NCBI GenBank assembly: GCA_963921825.1
Contig: OY997589.1
Coordinates: 80,646,523 to 80,710,522, forward strand
Reading direction: 5' to 3'
Length of the DNA stretch: 64,000 bases
Source: Erodium maritimum
Taxonomy: Eukaryota > Streptophyta > Magnoliopsida > Geraniales > Geraniaceae
Below are positions 44,696-57,399 of this stretch, in pieces (position 1 is the first letter of the stretch; every line of letters starts with the position of its first letter). The notes beneath the pieces were generated by a model that did not search any database, was not told where the DNA came from, and saw only the letters and a list, made by a program, of their open reading frames with translations. The position numbers were made by a program, and so were the translations under genes.

Positions 44696-46077
44696 CTTAT
44701 ATGTTGAGAGGCATGTCACCGCTATTGTGGAAAGGTCTTCTCCTAAGCCCTTGTGTTCGATGGCTTCGGCATCTTCTCTACCTGGTTCGGATGGGTCATC
44801 TCGGTGCTCTCTTTCCTTTAATATGGGATTAGAGAAGATACCGACCTTTAGCATGATTGCGGTGGCTAATAACTCGACGTCAGTGCACACTCTCAATATT
44901 GGTCTTCATGAGTTTATGGGGGTAGTCCTTGTGGAGTTAGGTTCGAGGGCTTTTTTTGTTGTCTTGTACAGACAAAGTTGTTTAGGTGTCCTTGGCGATT
45001 GACGACTAGATGGCTCTGCACCTATGATTCTTCACTGATTGTGTCGATCCGGTTCTGCATGGAGGGCTCCTCCTTTGGGTCGACCTGATAGGCCTGCTTG
45101 TTTTGTGTTGGAAGTGACTCCATTTCTGAGATAGTTAAGATGTTTAGGCTGCTCATAGCCATTCACCCGTGCTCCCTGTTTCCAGCTTAACAGTCTAGGG
45201 CTTTAGCTTTGGTCCATGTCTCGGATGTATTGTTGGATAGGTGGCCGATTGTGGCTCAATGTTCCGGCTTCTATGCTCAATGTCTCGATGTGGCTTCTAT
45301 CGATTTTATTCCTTTTCTTCCCCCAAAAGTGGGTTGTAGGTGTGTGCTTCCCCATCTGTCGAGCTTAGGAGTTCTCCTGCTCTTGTGTCTAGCTCGATTC
45401 CTTGCTCGAGTAGTGCATTTTCTCTCCCCATTACCCCGGCATGTCATTCTACTCCTGTGGGGACTTCGCCAAGTGGTATAGAGGTTTCGCTGATTTTTTC
45501 GGGATCGGTAAGTGACAAGTCAGATAAGGTGGAGGACGACCCTGATGACTAGACCTCAGCGTTGGACTTGTATGCTGGTCTTGATATGGATCTCGTTCCG
45601 CTTGCAAATCGTTCAACGTAACCTCTTCAGTCTAATGGTCTAGGCGCATTCCCCATCTCGTCAGTTCCTTCAGGGCTTTCCTCGACGCAACCTCTCTAAG
45701 CTATCGTACCTCTATCTGATTGGTCCCATCTACCACTCCAGATTGACGTTAGAGAGCCCGTCCCTCAGTCGGTTGCCGTCTCTAGGTTTTCCTCGCCGTT
45801 TGTAGATGGTCGCACTAGAGAGAGTATCACCCATACCGTGCCGAGATTCGCTGAAACCTTAGGGGTCCACTATAGAGGATCGGTTGAAGAAAGCTTCAAG
45901 AAGATTGAAGCGACGTTGAGCCCCCACTATAACAAAAGGGTGTCTGGCCCTATGGGGGTCACTTCATTCTCTTTTTGTTGCTCTTACTGCTATTGTTGTA
46001 GTCTCGACCCATTTTTGGGTTCTCTGCTTTGTATCTTTTGCTTCGTTTATAAAATTTATTTCTCTATGATAAAAATA
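44696..46077 (+). mobile_element. Rightward non-autonomous LINE, 1.4 kb
   Basis: A perfect 16-bp duplication AACAACATTACCATAT (44680-44695, 46078-46093) brackets it. It ends ATGATAAAAATA, a short A-rich tail. Internal frames are broken and carry no recognised domain (serine/proline-rich, leader-like). It inserted 18 bp from the right target duplication of the LINE at 41811-44649. Confidence 0.8.
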
Positions 46078-46139
46078 AACAACATTACCATATCATTTTA
46101 TTAGTATTGCCTATTTACCATATGTCAATCTTCAGAGAT

Positions 46140-47042
46140 TGTTTAGAAGTTATTAAATACCATAGAAAAATGACAGAAGAGATTCCTTTGGAATGAGTCC
46201 ATCACAAAGAAAGTTCTCCTAAAGTGAAATAAAATTCGGTTTGTTCTTCTAAGGAAAATGAGAGTTTAGGAATCAAGAACCTACACCTTATTGACAAAGC
46301 CTTGCTTGCTAAACGGTGGTGAAGATTTTTTGTGGAGTATTTTGTTCTAAGTATGGGCGGAAAACCCTTTGGATTTGGATCTTTCTAAGTTACAGGTTAC
46401 TAATGGCCAAACCTTCCTTGTTCACGTTAACTCTCTTATACTGATACCAACTTTAGCTCGGCAGTAGGGTTTCAAGGAATCTAATGGGTGGTTCAAAATG
46501 AAACTAGAGTAAGCTTCTAGGAGGATATTTGAGTAGCTGACATTCCACTCAAACAAAAGTTTCATAAATTATTTCATTTAAGCTCTCAAAAATCCTGTAA
46601 AGTTCTTGTTTTCTGGAGTAATAGGGATTGGATGGTTTAGTTCAAGAGGAGGCTTAGAGGTTGGGAAAAGGAGAATTCAAAGCTATCAGCTCTATTAAAC
46701 AACTTTATCTTGCCCAACCCTGGTGAAGACTTTGCACCAGTGGAAGGTGGCTCAATCTGGCTTCTCTATGAAGAAAATGTATTCTCATCTTGATAAATCT
46801 CAGTCTTAAGATGTGTTGTGGCCTAAATACTTTTGGTCTCCTCATTTACTACCCAAAATCTCAGCTTTCACTCGGTTGGTGTTCTTACAAGCCATCCTAA
46901 CCAAAATGTTCCTTGAAAGTTGAGGGCTCACAATTTCTTTGTAGGATTCACATTGTCTTTTTTGCAAGTTAGAGTTTAATGGCTGGCCATCTCTCGTTAA
47001 ACTGCAATAGGTCTTGAAAATTTTGGTCTTTGGTTTCTAAAT
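46140..47042 (+). pseudogene. LINE ORF2 C-terminal fragment, continues at 51534
   Basis: Around 46262 the rightward frame reads LGIKNLHLIDKALLAKRWW, the post-RT block of plant LINEs. 46850-46990 has FTRLVFLQAILTKMFLES and CLFCKLEFN, like the zinc-binding RVT tail. It is split by the solo LTR at 47043-51528, and 51534 to about 51780 continues it (WSLVSKL then FLQRTKFSL...). Many stops; dead. Confidence 0.55.
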
Positions 47043-50000
47043 TGTAAGAACCGCCCCCGGTCGAACTGGTGAAATTTGGGAAAGTTGACTTTCTACGGGA
47101 AAAGTCAACCGATGACTCCGGGAGTCATTCAGGACCTTTCTGGGACCCAAAAAGCTTAGTCGTCATTACGGTTGGGTCGTTTCCTTTCAAATGACTACTT
47201 TTGCGAAAAAAAGTCAAATCCTGGTCAACTGGGTCGAAATTAGGCTTTTATCGAATTCAATAAGTGGACTAAGATATTTTTGGGTAATAGGTGGACCCCA
47301 CATGGACACATGTCCATGTGTCTTGGAGGAGAAGAAAGGGGTGAGAAATGACTAAATTGCCCTCATTTTTGGGCCTAAAGAGGAAAGGGAGCTAAAGGGC
47401 AAAATGGGCATCTCTAAATTAGGTGTAAGGCCACAAGGAGAAAATATTTCAGCTCATTTTGTGTCTTGGCTGGATTTTATAGAGGAAGAGAGAGAGGAGC
47501 TCTCATTGAAGAAGAGAAGAAGAAGGGAAGAAAAGAGGAGTCTTTGATTGATTTCCACCACAAAACCTCTCAAAAACTTCATAATCCTCATCCTTTCTTC
47601 ATTTTCCAAGGTAAACTCTCACTCAAATCTCATTTTGATCAAGTTTGGGTTGTGGGTTTGGTAGAAATTGCATGAACAAGGTTTGGGTTTTAAGGGTTTG
47701 AGGTTGTGATGATTAAATGGTTGATTTATGGAGAAAAGTGGGAGATTTTGATAGAAATCAATTAGGTTTTTGTTGTTTTGATGAGATCCAACTTGGGTAT
47801 TGAAGTAGTAAGGTTTTTGGAGGTCAACATGGAGTTTTGAGGGGTTGAATTCGTGGAGAAGAAGCTGGAGGAAGAAGAAGGACGAAATTGTCAGACCCGT
47901 CACGGATCCGTGACGGGAACCGTGACGGAGCACGTCAAGGCTCCGTGACCCGAACCGTGATGGATCAGAATTGGACCTTTTGGGTCCATTTTGGTCGTTT
48001 TTGAGTAACTAGGAAGGTTATCTATAACCGAGCCTATTGGGGGTCAGTTTGGGATGTTTTCTCTTTGAACCATCCTTGAATTATTATTCATTCTCGTATC
48101 ACTAATGATCTTAGACGTTGTTCCGGAGCACGGCGGAGGAGGCTATTAGGCGACTCGCAATTGTCGTGTGGACAGCGATTGAGGTAGGGAAAAGTAGCGA
48201 ATACCGGTTTAATTGCGGAAAGTTACTAGTATGCATATATGTTATGAATTCTCGATATAATATAGAGTTGTATGTAGGATGCAAAAAACTAGTGTAGTCA
48301 TATAAACATGGAAGCACTTGTGCGCCAGGTCGTGCTCGTAAGTATGGGAATTGTTGTGTTGTAGTATCACATGTGGGTCCTTGGTTGGGCACGTAGGATT
48401 GTGTGTTGGTTGCGCTTGTTTGTGATTAGTAGCTTGTACTATTCGATATGTGGTATGTTCCGTTGTTAGATTGAGGATCATGATATGCTATGAGAACGTG
48501 GTACATGTTAGTTCGAATTATTGCCTTGTGATATGATCGGGTGATTGATAGACCGATGTGGTGTGTTGGGTAAGATTTGTTCGGAATGGTATGCTGGTGT
48601 GGTATATTTGGTATGATGTGTTTGAGGATGATGTTCCGGTCCGATATCGTGGCTGATCTTGTGTCATCCGGCACGATATGTTCCGAGGCGGTGTGTTCCG
48701 GTCCGATACCTATATCGATGGATGGTTCCGATATAGGATATTTAGACCGAGGCTTCCGGTATGATATCTATATCGTGGAGGGTTCCGGTATAGGATATAC
48801 ATGTTGGGTCTCGAGGTAGGGTTGGAGATGAACCAACTCGCAGCGGAAAATCAATGAAAACCAAGAGACAATTAAAACCATGAAACAACTAACAAAGAAT
48901 GGATTAACAAGAGAAAAATTCAGCACTAGTTCTTACCAAAACAAGAACACCGGTTAACGAATGATTGGCTTGAGTCTCCAAGACGCCTACGTATCCACAT
49001 GGGAATCAAAGCCACGTAGTTCTTCTCTTTGAGGACTCAAGAACACAAACATGGAGGTGGAAACTAGCCAAACCCGAAATGGCCATGGAAGAGGGAGAGA
49101 AAATGTGTTTCCTATTCTTGTCTTGTGTTTGTTATGTTGAAAAAAGATGACTTAAACATAACAAAACCCATACTTGTCCAACTAAAGGCATGGGACAAGT
49201 ATGGTGTCAAGTAAGGTGTAAATAGGACAAAGTATGGCAAGACAAGATTGGGTTAGGTGGTGAATCACCAACACCTTAATCCTTGTCTTGCTTATTTAGT
49301 ACTAATTAATCAAGACTTGATTAATTAGTTCCATGGGCCTTGGTTGCATGGGCCTTTCATGGGCCTCTTGGAACATGGCCCGTGGCCATTTCCAACGAGG
49401 TCCCGTGATTCGCTCATCGCCTCCATGCCTTCCATACCGGAAATGTCCAACATTATCCGACGCGATCAATCCCAAGACTCCAAGCCTTGTCTCGATCTGT
49501 GAAGTCCTATTCACTTACGGGCACATGACCCAAAACCCAGTTTTGGTCATGTCCCGAGACAACTCCCTTTTGGCCATTCTCCATAAATGTGTCAATGAGT
49601 TTCATCCTCCGGTGTGACCCTTAGGTTTATGCATGTCAATAGATCAACGTAAAATCCCATTTTACTTGATCCTATTTAAGTGGCAACTAACGAGACTTTA
49701 GTATTGCCTGACACTACATAACGAATCGACCCTGTCGATTCTAACCTTTCCGTCGTCCCTGTCATTATCCTTTTATCTCCGATATCCTGATTGAGATAAG
49801 GCATAGAGCCGTCATCCTTATTATTCTCAATCACCGTTCCTTGATATGTGAGATGACTGAAGATATGATACCCAGTATCATGTGCATGGCCATGCTATTC
49901 TTCCAGTCACTCTCGATCAAGTGGCCGAGAACCGATATCTTTCCCATACCTTAGTATGAGGGATAAATCCCTTAGCCGTCTTTCGTGTCACTCATGTAGC

Positions 50001-51528
50001 CCGTCCCCAAGCCAATCCTGGCCGTTATGGAAGCCCTGTTACGGACAACGTTAGGCTCAGGTCAAACTCAGTTGTTGACTACATAGCGATCACAAAGACT
50101 CATTGGTCTAAGGATACATGACAAGCTACAACACTGAATATGTTCATGACTTAATCTATGGCACATATTCAGGGCGGGTCGTCCAATATCATGTCCCACA
50201 TGATATCTATGATCAGACTCCGGAATCCCATTCCAATGACTAACAGAACGTAAGCCATAAAGAGCCATCTTTCATACTAGTCGCTTCTAGTGAAGCTTTG
50301 TTGACTAGGGACCCATCGAGTGTGATCTATCTCGATCTATGGTTCTATTCGCATGGTGGGCATAGATCAGAGCACACATCGATATATTACTCCAACACAT
50401 AAGTAATATAAAGCCGCTTTAATTTTATTGCTAACGATGATATATACATTTGGACATTTAGGATTGAACTACGGGCACTAAGACTAACAATACAGGCCGA
50501 GGATTTGTTTCGGTGCGATGCATGTGTTGTATGTGTGTATTCCGGTACAGGATATCTAGAGCCGAGGAGGGTGTTCCTAAGCAATGTTTATACCGAAGAG
50601 AATTCCGGTATAGGATACCTAGGCCGAGGTTGAGTTTCCGGTATGGTATGTGTGATGTGATTTGTACCCCGTGTTACAGGAAGATATACCCGACCGAGGG
50701 AGGATTCCGGTCCGCTATATTATGAGTTGTACCCCGATGCTGTGTGTTCTGGGAAGATGTCTAGGCCGATGTCGAGTTCGGTACGATGTGGAAGTCGGGT
50801 TATGGGAATCTGGCGCATTTCTTTGGAATACCAAAGATGGAAGTGGTTACTAATGATATTACTCTGTGTGTTGATCTGTTTTTATTGTTGTGAATACTTA
50901 TGTCTGTTGTGCGATCTTCTGTGATTTGAATACGTTTATACTTGAGTTCATTGTATTGCCGTGCGAGTCCGCACGCGTGGTCGGTTGCGAGATAACCAGG
51001 GTAATTGTCCATCTAGAATTGATTGGGTGACAGTGGTTAAGGGCATAGTTGAGAAGAAATGCATGAGTTCGGTTCAGTGTAGAGTTTGATTTACGGGTTG
51101 CTCCCGAGTGGGGGGTCAAGCGTTGTCTTGGTTACTTGTTTAACTGATTCGTTATTTTCTATGCTCACTAGTATGCCCTAATTGGAGGGTTACTCGTGGT
51201 GGTGAGCGGATAGCTCATCCCCTTAACTACTTTTTCCTACTGAGCGAAAACTCACCCTCTTTATTACTGTTTTACAGGTTTCGATCGAGAGTTGGTTTAG
51301 AGAATGTCTCAGAGCTGGGGAGCCTGGCGAGAGTCCTTGTTTTTGGGTTGTCTAGCGACGTGGTTCCCTTTGTACTAGACTTCGTTTTACTGTGGTTTTC
51401 GAGCGTTGACTCGGTATTGTTGACTTTAAACAACTTATTGGAGCTTTGTTTCGTTTGAACTTGTTTTATTTATTCTTATTTTTAGTTCACGTTTCGAGTT
51501 CGGTCAAAACCGGATTTTGGATGTGACA
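47043..51528 (-). mobile_element. Solo LTR, long-LTR family copy 4, reverse orientation
   Basis: Reads leftward from TGTCACATCCAAAATCCGG (51528) to GGTTCTTACA (47043) with a perfect 5-bp duplication TAAAT (47038-47042, 51529-51533). The reverse CCTACTGAGCG box lies near 51238. Net length is about 2.8 kb once the nested Copia-type LTR (48802-50489) is removed. The central part has repeats of CCGGTATAGGATATC / CCGAGG, another family-specific array. No internal region. Confidence 0.85.
48802..50489. mobile_element. Nested Copia-type solo LTR, 1.7 kb
   Basis: Begins TGTTGGGTCTCGAGG and ends GACTAACA, with a perfect 5-bp duplication ATACA (48797-48801, 50490-50494). TGTTG...AACA ends fit a Copia LTR; the superfamily is inferred from the ends alone. 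No coding region. It inserted into the repeat array of the larger solo LTR. Confidence 0.75.
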
Positions 51529-51533
51529 TAAAT

Positions 51534-52724
51534 AGTGGGTTTTAATTGGGTCTCTGGTGTTTAAATAGTGGGGTTTTAATTGGGTTTCTAAATTTTGGTC
51601 GCTGATCTCATCATTTCTTGGAGATCATTTGCTCCTCACAAAGCTGCAAAACAAAGGGAGAATCTCGTCTATTTCACTCTCTGGCAGACTTTTCTTGCAA
51701 AGAACCAAATTTTCTTTAAGCATACCTTGGAAACTTATGAGGAGACCTTGATTAAAATTTAAAGTGCATACCCTTCAATGTGAAATTGGAGAAATTAGTT
51801 TACTTCGCTCTGTTCTAAGATAGGGAATGTAATATTTGAGTTTAAGTGAAAGAAAAGGTTTAGGTACAAAGAAGGTGAACTAAGAAAGGATAATGGAGTT
51901 GTTAAGAAGGATTAAGGAAGTGAAAGGTTGGGAGGATGAGTTCTCTATGCTAGAGTTTCCACGCCCATAGCACAGCCGCCGCGTCGTCATCACTCCCGAC
52001 CAAGGTCCGGAGCTTTTTCGCTGCAATGGTGCCCAATCCTCTGTCAATCCACCTCCACCACAGGCGCGCAATTGGGTAGCGCTCCTGCTACACCAATTCA
52101 AACCCTACTTGCGATCCCAAGCTTTTCATCGAGCGATCCACCCCCCCCCCCCCCGATCGATTTGGCTCTGCCCCCACCTCCATTAAAGCCTCCATCGGTA
52201 TATCCACCTCATTGGCCTCCACCGAGACCTCCTTCTCGATCTCTATCCCAGTTCTGGGTTACGATGATCGATTGGTTTTGGTTTACTTTACCTGTTATGT
52301 TTCTCTTTGCAAGGTTAATGATTAGCGAGCGAATATTTAGGGTTTCTACACAAGGACTCAGAGGTGAGGCTTGGAAGCAGCCTCACCAAGGGAGATGATT
52401 CCATCCAAGGACTTCAGGGACGATTGTTAGAAGGGATCCCTGATACAAGCCAGTCATTCCTTCACTACTGACGACCATAGGTTCGGTTTTACATCAGAGG
52501 AAACGTGTCCTCCCCAGGGGACCCATCGGTATCTAGACCCCACCTTGAGCAGTGTTCCTCAGTGCCTTTTGTTTACAGTTGGCCTATATGGGTTTTCATC
52601 CAATACCGTCAGCGACGGTTATATTGTTCAAAGAATAGCGAACAGTATATGTTTTATGTCTGTTCTTAGTCATGGATTTCTTCCTTATGCACTCAATTAT
52701 AGTTAATCTCTATATTTATAAAAT
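51534..52724 (+). other. LINE debris
   Basis: 51534-51780 continues the ORF2 fragment. From about 51950 to 52640 there is a rightward leader-like piece with a proline-rich frame (52072-52398) matching the reverse strand at 9079-9285, and a C-run at 52141-52154. No functional gene. Confidence 0.45.
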
Positions 52725-52958
52725 GGGTTAATATCATAAAGCACCACATAAGTATACACGTTTTTCAAATAACACACTAAGTTATGATTTTTTCATGTGG
52801 CACACCTATGTACCAACAAATTATCAAAGTTTGTTGATACATAAGTGTGCCACATGAAAAAATCGTTCATACATAGGTGTGCCATATGAAAAAAATCATA
52901 ACTTAGTGTGTTATTTGAAAAACGTGTATACTTGTGTGGTGCTTTATGATATTAACCC
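52725..52958. mobile_element. Foldback MITE, 234 bp, with 9-bp duplication
   Basis: Near-perfect inverted arms of about 85-100 bp, starting GGGTTAATATCATAAAGCAC and ending in its complement, around a short loop. A perfect 9-bp duplication TTATAAAAT (52716-52724, 52959-52967) flanks it. This fits a Mutator-type MITE. It can form a long hairpin RNA. Confidence 0.85.
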
Positions 52959-52989
52959 TTATAAAATTGCATCTTTTTAGTATAAAAAA

Positions 52990-53286
52990 AGTATATTGGA
53001 ATTCGTTATTGTCCCCCGACGAGTTGTCGTTCTTGAGGTCGGGTGCTTCTCCGACATCTAAGAGGCGCAGTGAAATTATTTTAATATAGGAGTTTGACGA
53101 TAGGCGAACGTCCTTCACGTGGAACCCTACCACGAAGAAGCTAGAATGCTTAAATGTGACATCGAGTTTGTGGTAGTGATTTTGTCTTGATAAAGGTGAA
53201 AAGGTATAACGACCGCACTCAAGTCCAGCGAGGGGCTCTTTCCAACCCATTTGGGTAATGCTATATTGTTCATAAGTTTGTTTCAT
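52990..53286 (-). CDS. Unidentified ORF or exon remnant
   Basis: A leftward frame from 53286 (MKQTYEQYSITQMGWKEPLAGLECG...HVKDVRLSSNSYIKIISLRLLDVGEAP) stays open to the MITE and stops inside it at 52903. The composition looks protein-like, not low-complexity, but I recognise no family. On the other strand, 53329-53479 has a short open stretch ending GSTPFGEEAWDPSTLPKEF then a stop, which could equally be the real remnant. Low confidence in both. Confidence 0.2.
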
Positions 53287-53589
53287 TTTTTATTTTTATA
53301 ATTTTTTACTCTTACTACTATTAATTAAACGATCTACAATATCGACTTGACTCCAAACTATTATGTAAGTGGATCTATGGGAAGGGCTTTGAGTGCTACC
53401 GTCATTGGAAGCACACCATTTGGAGAAGAAGCATGGGACCCCTCGACACTCCCTAAAGAGTTTCGTCATCACCACGTATAGTGAGAGTTTCTACTAAGAA
53501 ATTTCTTTGAAATAAAATACAAGGTACGCCTATTCCTCGTTAATGACTAGTTTTTAATATCTAATACTAATTCCACGGATGAAAAGGAC

Positions 53590-56500
53590 AGGAGCTTTCC
53601 TAGGGTTTTTTCTGCGCCACTAACGTCGACGACAGAATCCTCTCAAAGACATCGCCGATCCTCCTGGCTCTGGTCTAGTCAACCATCCCCGCCTCAATGG
53701 CGTCGAGCCCAGTCATCTACGTTGCTGAATTCGTTCCATTCTTCTTCGGGCACTGTTCCCCCTCCTCCTCCGTTGGCTCTCTATGCTCTCTCGCTTAGCT
53801 CTCCTCCATTGTATTTTTCTAACCCGACTCCCATACCCTAGTGTCAACGTCTGATAGACCCTGGTTCAAGTCTGATCCTTAACCCAAATACCCTCCAAGA
53901 AACACCTGATTTTTTAGTATTGGTTTTGAATTTCCAAGGGATGGGTTCAAGGGTCCATAAACAGTATCTTCAACATATTTTGCAGAACCATAGGCCCCAT
54001 GTGCTATTCCTCTAGGAGACACTCCTCTCGACCCAAGGTTGTCTACTCCTAGCACAATCATTAGGCTTCCACGACCACATATGTGTCCCGGTCTCTGATA
54101 CACAAAAGAGAATTGCCTTCTTCCAGTAGTAGGGGTGGACATGATGCATAGAGCAATTGATAGTCACTTCATCGACATAGAATTCTCATCTCCTAGACAT
54201 GACGATGTTCGGTTCACCAAAATTTATGGTGAGGCACAAAGGAATCATAGACATCTGGCATGAGACCTAATACGCCGACTACATCAACCGGCTAAGTCTT
54301 AGTGGATGATCGTGGGAAATTTTAATGGTATTTGTTACGCCCCAAATCCAGTATTGACCGGACCTGAGGCGTGACTTAGTCAAATAAGAGAAAACGAAGT
54401 AAAGGTGATTTAAGAAAAGAAGGGCTCAAAAGTTTCTCCAATAACCAACAGTAATAAAGTCAAAGCAAGTCAATTACGAGTCTTAAGACCACAACTCTCG
54501 CTATCCCCATGCTCCGCGATGTCCTCTACTCCAAATCAAAGCTAATACCAGTAGAAAACACGGTAAGGGGTGAGCTTGACGCTCAGTAGGGAAAATCTAC
54601 GAAAATCACATCAATACAGATTTTACAAAGAACGTCTTTCCAAGGTTTAAAGTTAAATAAAAGTGTTGATAAAATGATGCGACACTTGAACCATTTTAAA
54701 GACAATCCCCGCTTACCCTGGCGCTCAATAGAATAACAATCTCTAACATCGAACTCAACACTAAAAGCCACACCGAGGCAACACCGAAGGAAAATCAAGG
54801 AAAACACTCATAGCCACAAACACACAACAACACTCATTCAAATCCAAGGTCTTATCAACACAACCAATTCACACACATGCATGGTTTCGGGAGCAACCCG
54901 CTCGGCCCGGCGAAGCCACACGAAACTTTCCCCAACACACAGTCGGGAGAGGCGGTCGACCTCATAGCGGAACACAGGCCCATCCTCTTCGCGGTACAAC
55001 CTCATCACGGAACACAACGTTTTACCGATACACGGAAGGTAGGGAAATCGCCTCTTCGCGGAACAACCTCATCGCGGCACAACACAGCATTTTACCGAGT
55101 TCTAGTCGAAAGGTAGGGAAACCACCTCTTCGCGGGACACAACGTTTTACCGACTCAAGGTCGGAAGGTAGGGAAACCACCTTTCTCATGTAATCACAGC
55201 ACCCACAATCACAATCACAATCACAATCACAATCAACACTCACACCACTATCACGCACTTACCATCACTTACCGACACCACACTCCACATGGTAACCCCA
55301 CCGGCTTAACTGGTATCCATCCCCAACGCCCACATTTCAACAAGTCATATAAACAAGTAATAACCACTCAAGTCACTAATATGCATCACTAGTTCAGCTC
55401 TACTCATTTTCATGCTCGTTATTTATTAACCGATTCAACAGCAAGGAACACATAGGCAGGCATAATCAGCAAACAATCCTACAGACACGACATGGCCCAA
55501 TTCTACCAGCACAACATACCCACACCTACAGCACGACATGGCTCATAGGTGGTTCACAGTTTATATGTCTACGCTAGTTATTCACATCCTATATGTGTAC
55601 TAGTTCTTTAACCGGTTATTAAGTTTCCCTATATGCATTCTAGTATGTCCGTAATAAAGTGAGTTCTGAGGTATTCCCTACCTCTCAGTCTCTATCTGGA
55701 TCGCCTAGCTACTGACGTCAGTGCCTACTCAGGTCTTCTCCTCGCTTGGGGTAAAAGCCTTGGTTTAACAAAAAGGGAAGATAATCAGTCCCGGTCCAGT
55801 CCGTAACTGTCCTCTAATTATCAAAGTCCTTTAAATTGTCCGATAAGTCCTTGAATTTATCTGATTTTAGTCCAATTATTTAATTAATTAATTTAATTAA
55901 CTGTTCTGACCCGGATCCGACCCGAGTCCGAAACCCGGATCCGACCCGGACCTGACCCGAGCCCGACCCGGATCTAGACCCGAGTCTAGACCCAAGTCAG
56001 GATCTAGACCTGAGCCCGATCCACGTCAAGGCCCGAGGCCCAGATCAAGTCCAGGCCCAGATCCCATCCTGGCCCAGGCCCAAAGCCCAGATCTGATCTG
56101 AGGCCCAAGCCTATGTTAGGTTCGAAGGAAACGGGCGGAGCTAGGGTTTCAGCTCCGGCGACAGCGGCGGCGTCAGGGAGAGTTCGAGGTGGTTTCTCCA
56201 CGGTGGCGATGGCGTCAGGGCTTGGAGTGACGAGGGAGTGGTGCTTGGGGCGAGTTTCGAGTCCCTCCGTCCAGATTTGACGTCGTGAGACTTCGTCGGC
56301 ACGGGAGCAGTAGATCCGGAGCTCAGGAACTCCGGCGTGCCTCTTCCACCGCGCTCGGCCACGAATCGATCTCGTACGAGTACGGATCTCAGAGAAGGGA
56401 CGACGGAGAAGGTGAAACAAGTAGGGAAAAGAGCTCACCGGCACTAGGTTTCACGTTTCTGGTGCGGCGAGGTTCGAATCGACGGAGGTGGTACTGGTTC

Positions 56501-57300
56501 GTTGCGATTCGAGGAAGAAGAAGGGGAAAAAGATGGTTTCTGGTGTGGGCGTGGCGATGGAGGGTTGTGGGTGGAGAAGGATGGGTGGACGGGAGTTTCT
56601 GGTCTCCGGCGAGGTGCGTGAGAGGGACAGAAGACAACGGCGAAGCTCTGAGAAGAGAGAGAGACGAGAGAGAGAGAAGAGGCGTGCCTTGGGAAGTGCG
56701 TGTGCAATAGAGGAGGAAGACAAAACGAGCTAGGGTTAGCTAAGCGTACTGGGCCTGGCGTGGGTGTGGCTTGCTGGGCCCTGGCGTGTTGATTGGGCCT
56801 GGTGCGATCCAGCCCAACGCCTGGGTCTGGCCTGGCCTATTCCCCCTTTTTTTTATTTCTTTTCTTTTCTTTTTTTTTGAAATCGATCCAAAAATCAACT
56901 CGTTCTCAAACCCGCGACGTTCCAAACAATAAATTAAAAAAGTAAAACTCCGGTCTTTACAGTATCCTTGACTATGATGAGGCGGCGGGAGGTGGCACGT
57001 ACCCACAGAACTGGTGCACAAATTTCGAAAGGTTATTGAGGACCTCGACCTAGTGGATGTACTAATGTAGGGCCACGAGTATATATGGTTTAGAGAAAGA
57101 AACCGCAATCGACGTATTCAATCCAGATTAGATCGGTCCCCGATATCTCGACCTTATTATTATTCCCTGCCGGACCTTGACTTCTGCAATATGGGCACTA
57201 CAGGAATATTCTTTCTGTGGTCAAGAGATATTCTTCCTGATGCACTTCATTGTATTATCCTTCTAGATAATTAATAAATACCGCCGCTTTCGTTCAAAAA
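53590..57300 (+). pseudogene. LINE derivative with endonuclease fragment, split by a solo LTR
   Basis: The leader (53590-53870) is followed by broken endonuclease-like frames. At 54303-54332 WMIVGNFNGI is cut by the LTR, and the frame continues at 56967 with LDYDEAAGG and later CTNFE. The 3' end is CTTTCGTTCAAAAAAAA (about 57288-57304). Net length is about 1.1 kb, so ORF1, RT and most of the rest are missing. Confidence 0.55.
54333..56961 (+). mobile_element. Solo LTR, long-LTR family copy 5
   Basis: Begins TGTTACGCCCCAAATCCAG, ends CGGTCTTTACA, flanked by GTATT (54328-54332) and GTATC (56962-56966), a 4/5 match. 2629 bp. It contains the CTCAGTAGG box (about 54583), CGTTTTACCGA repeats (55010-55170) and a CAATCA run (55205-55235). 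It interrupts a LINE endonuclease reading frame. Confidence 0.8.
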
Positions 57301-57399
57301 AAAGGTTTTAAAGTATCTCTAGCCTGTAAAAACTCAACAAGAAAAATGCGACCCAAAAAGGAGCTGTTTGTGTGGTGAATATGACCGGACAGCTTGCTC

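Noticed and set aside
52903..52989. 3' part of the leftward ORF from 53286
   Set aside because: From 52958 leftward the frame is MITE sequence, so those codons are not native to any gene.
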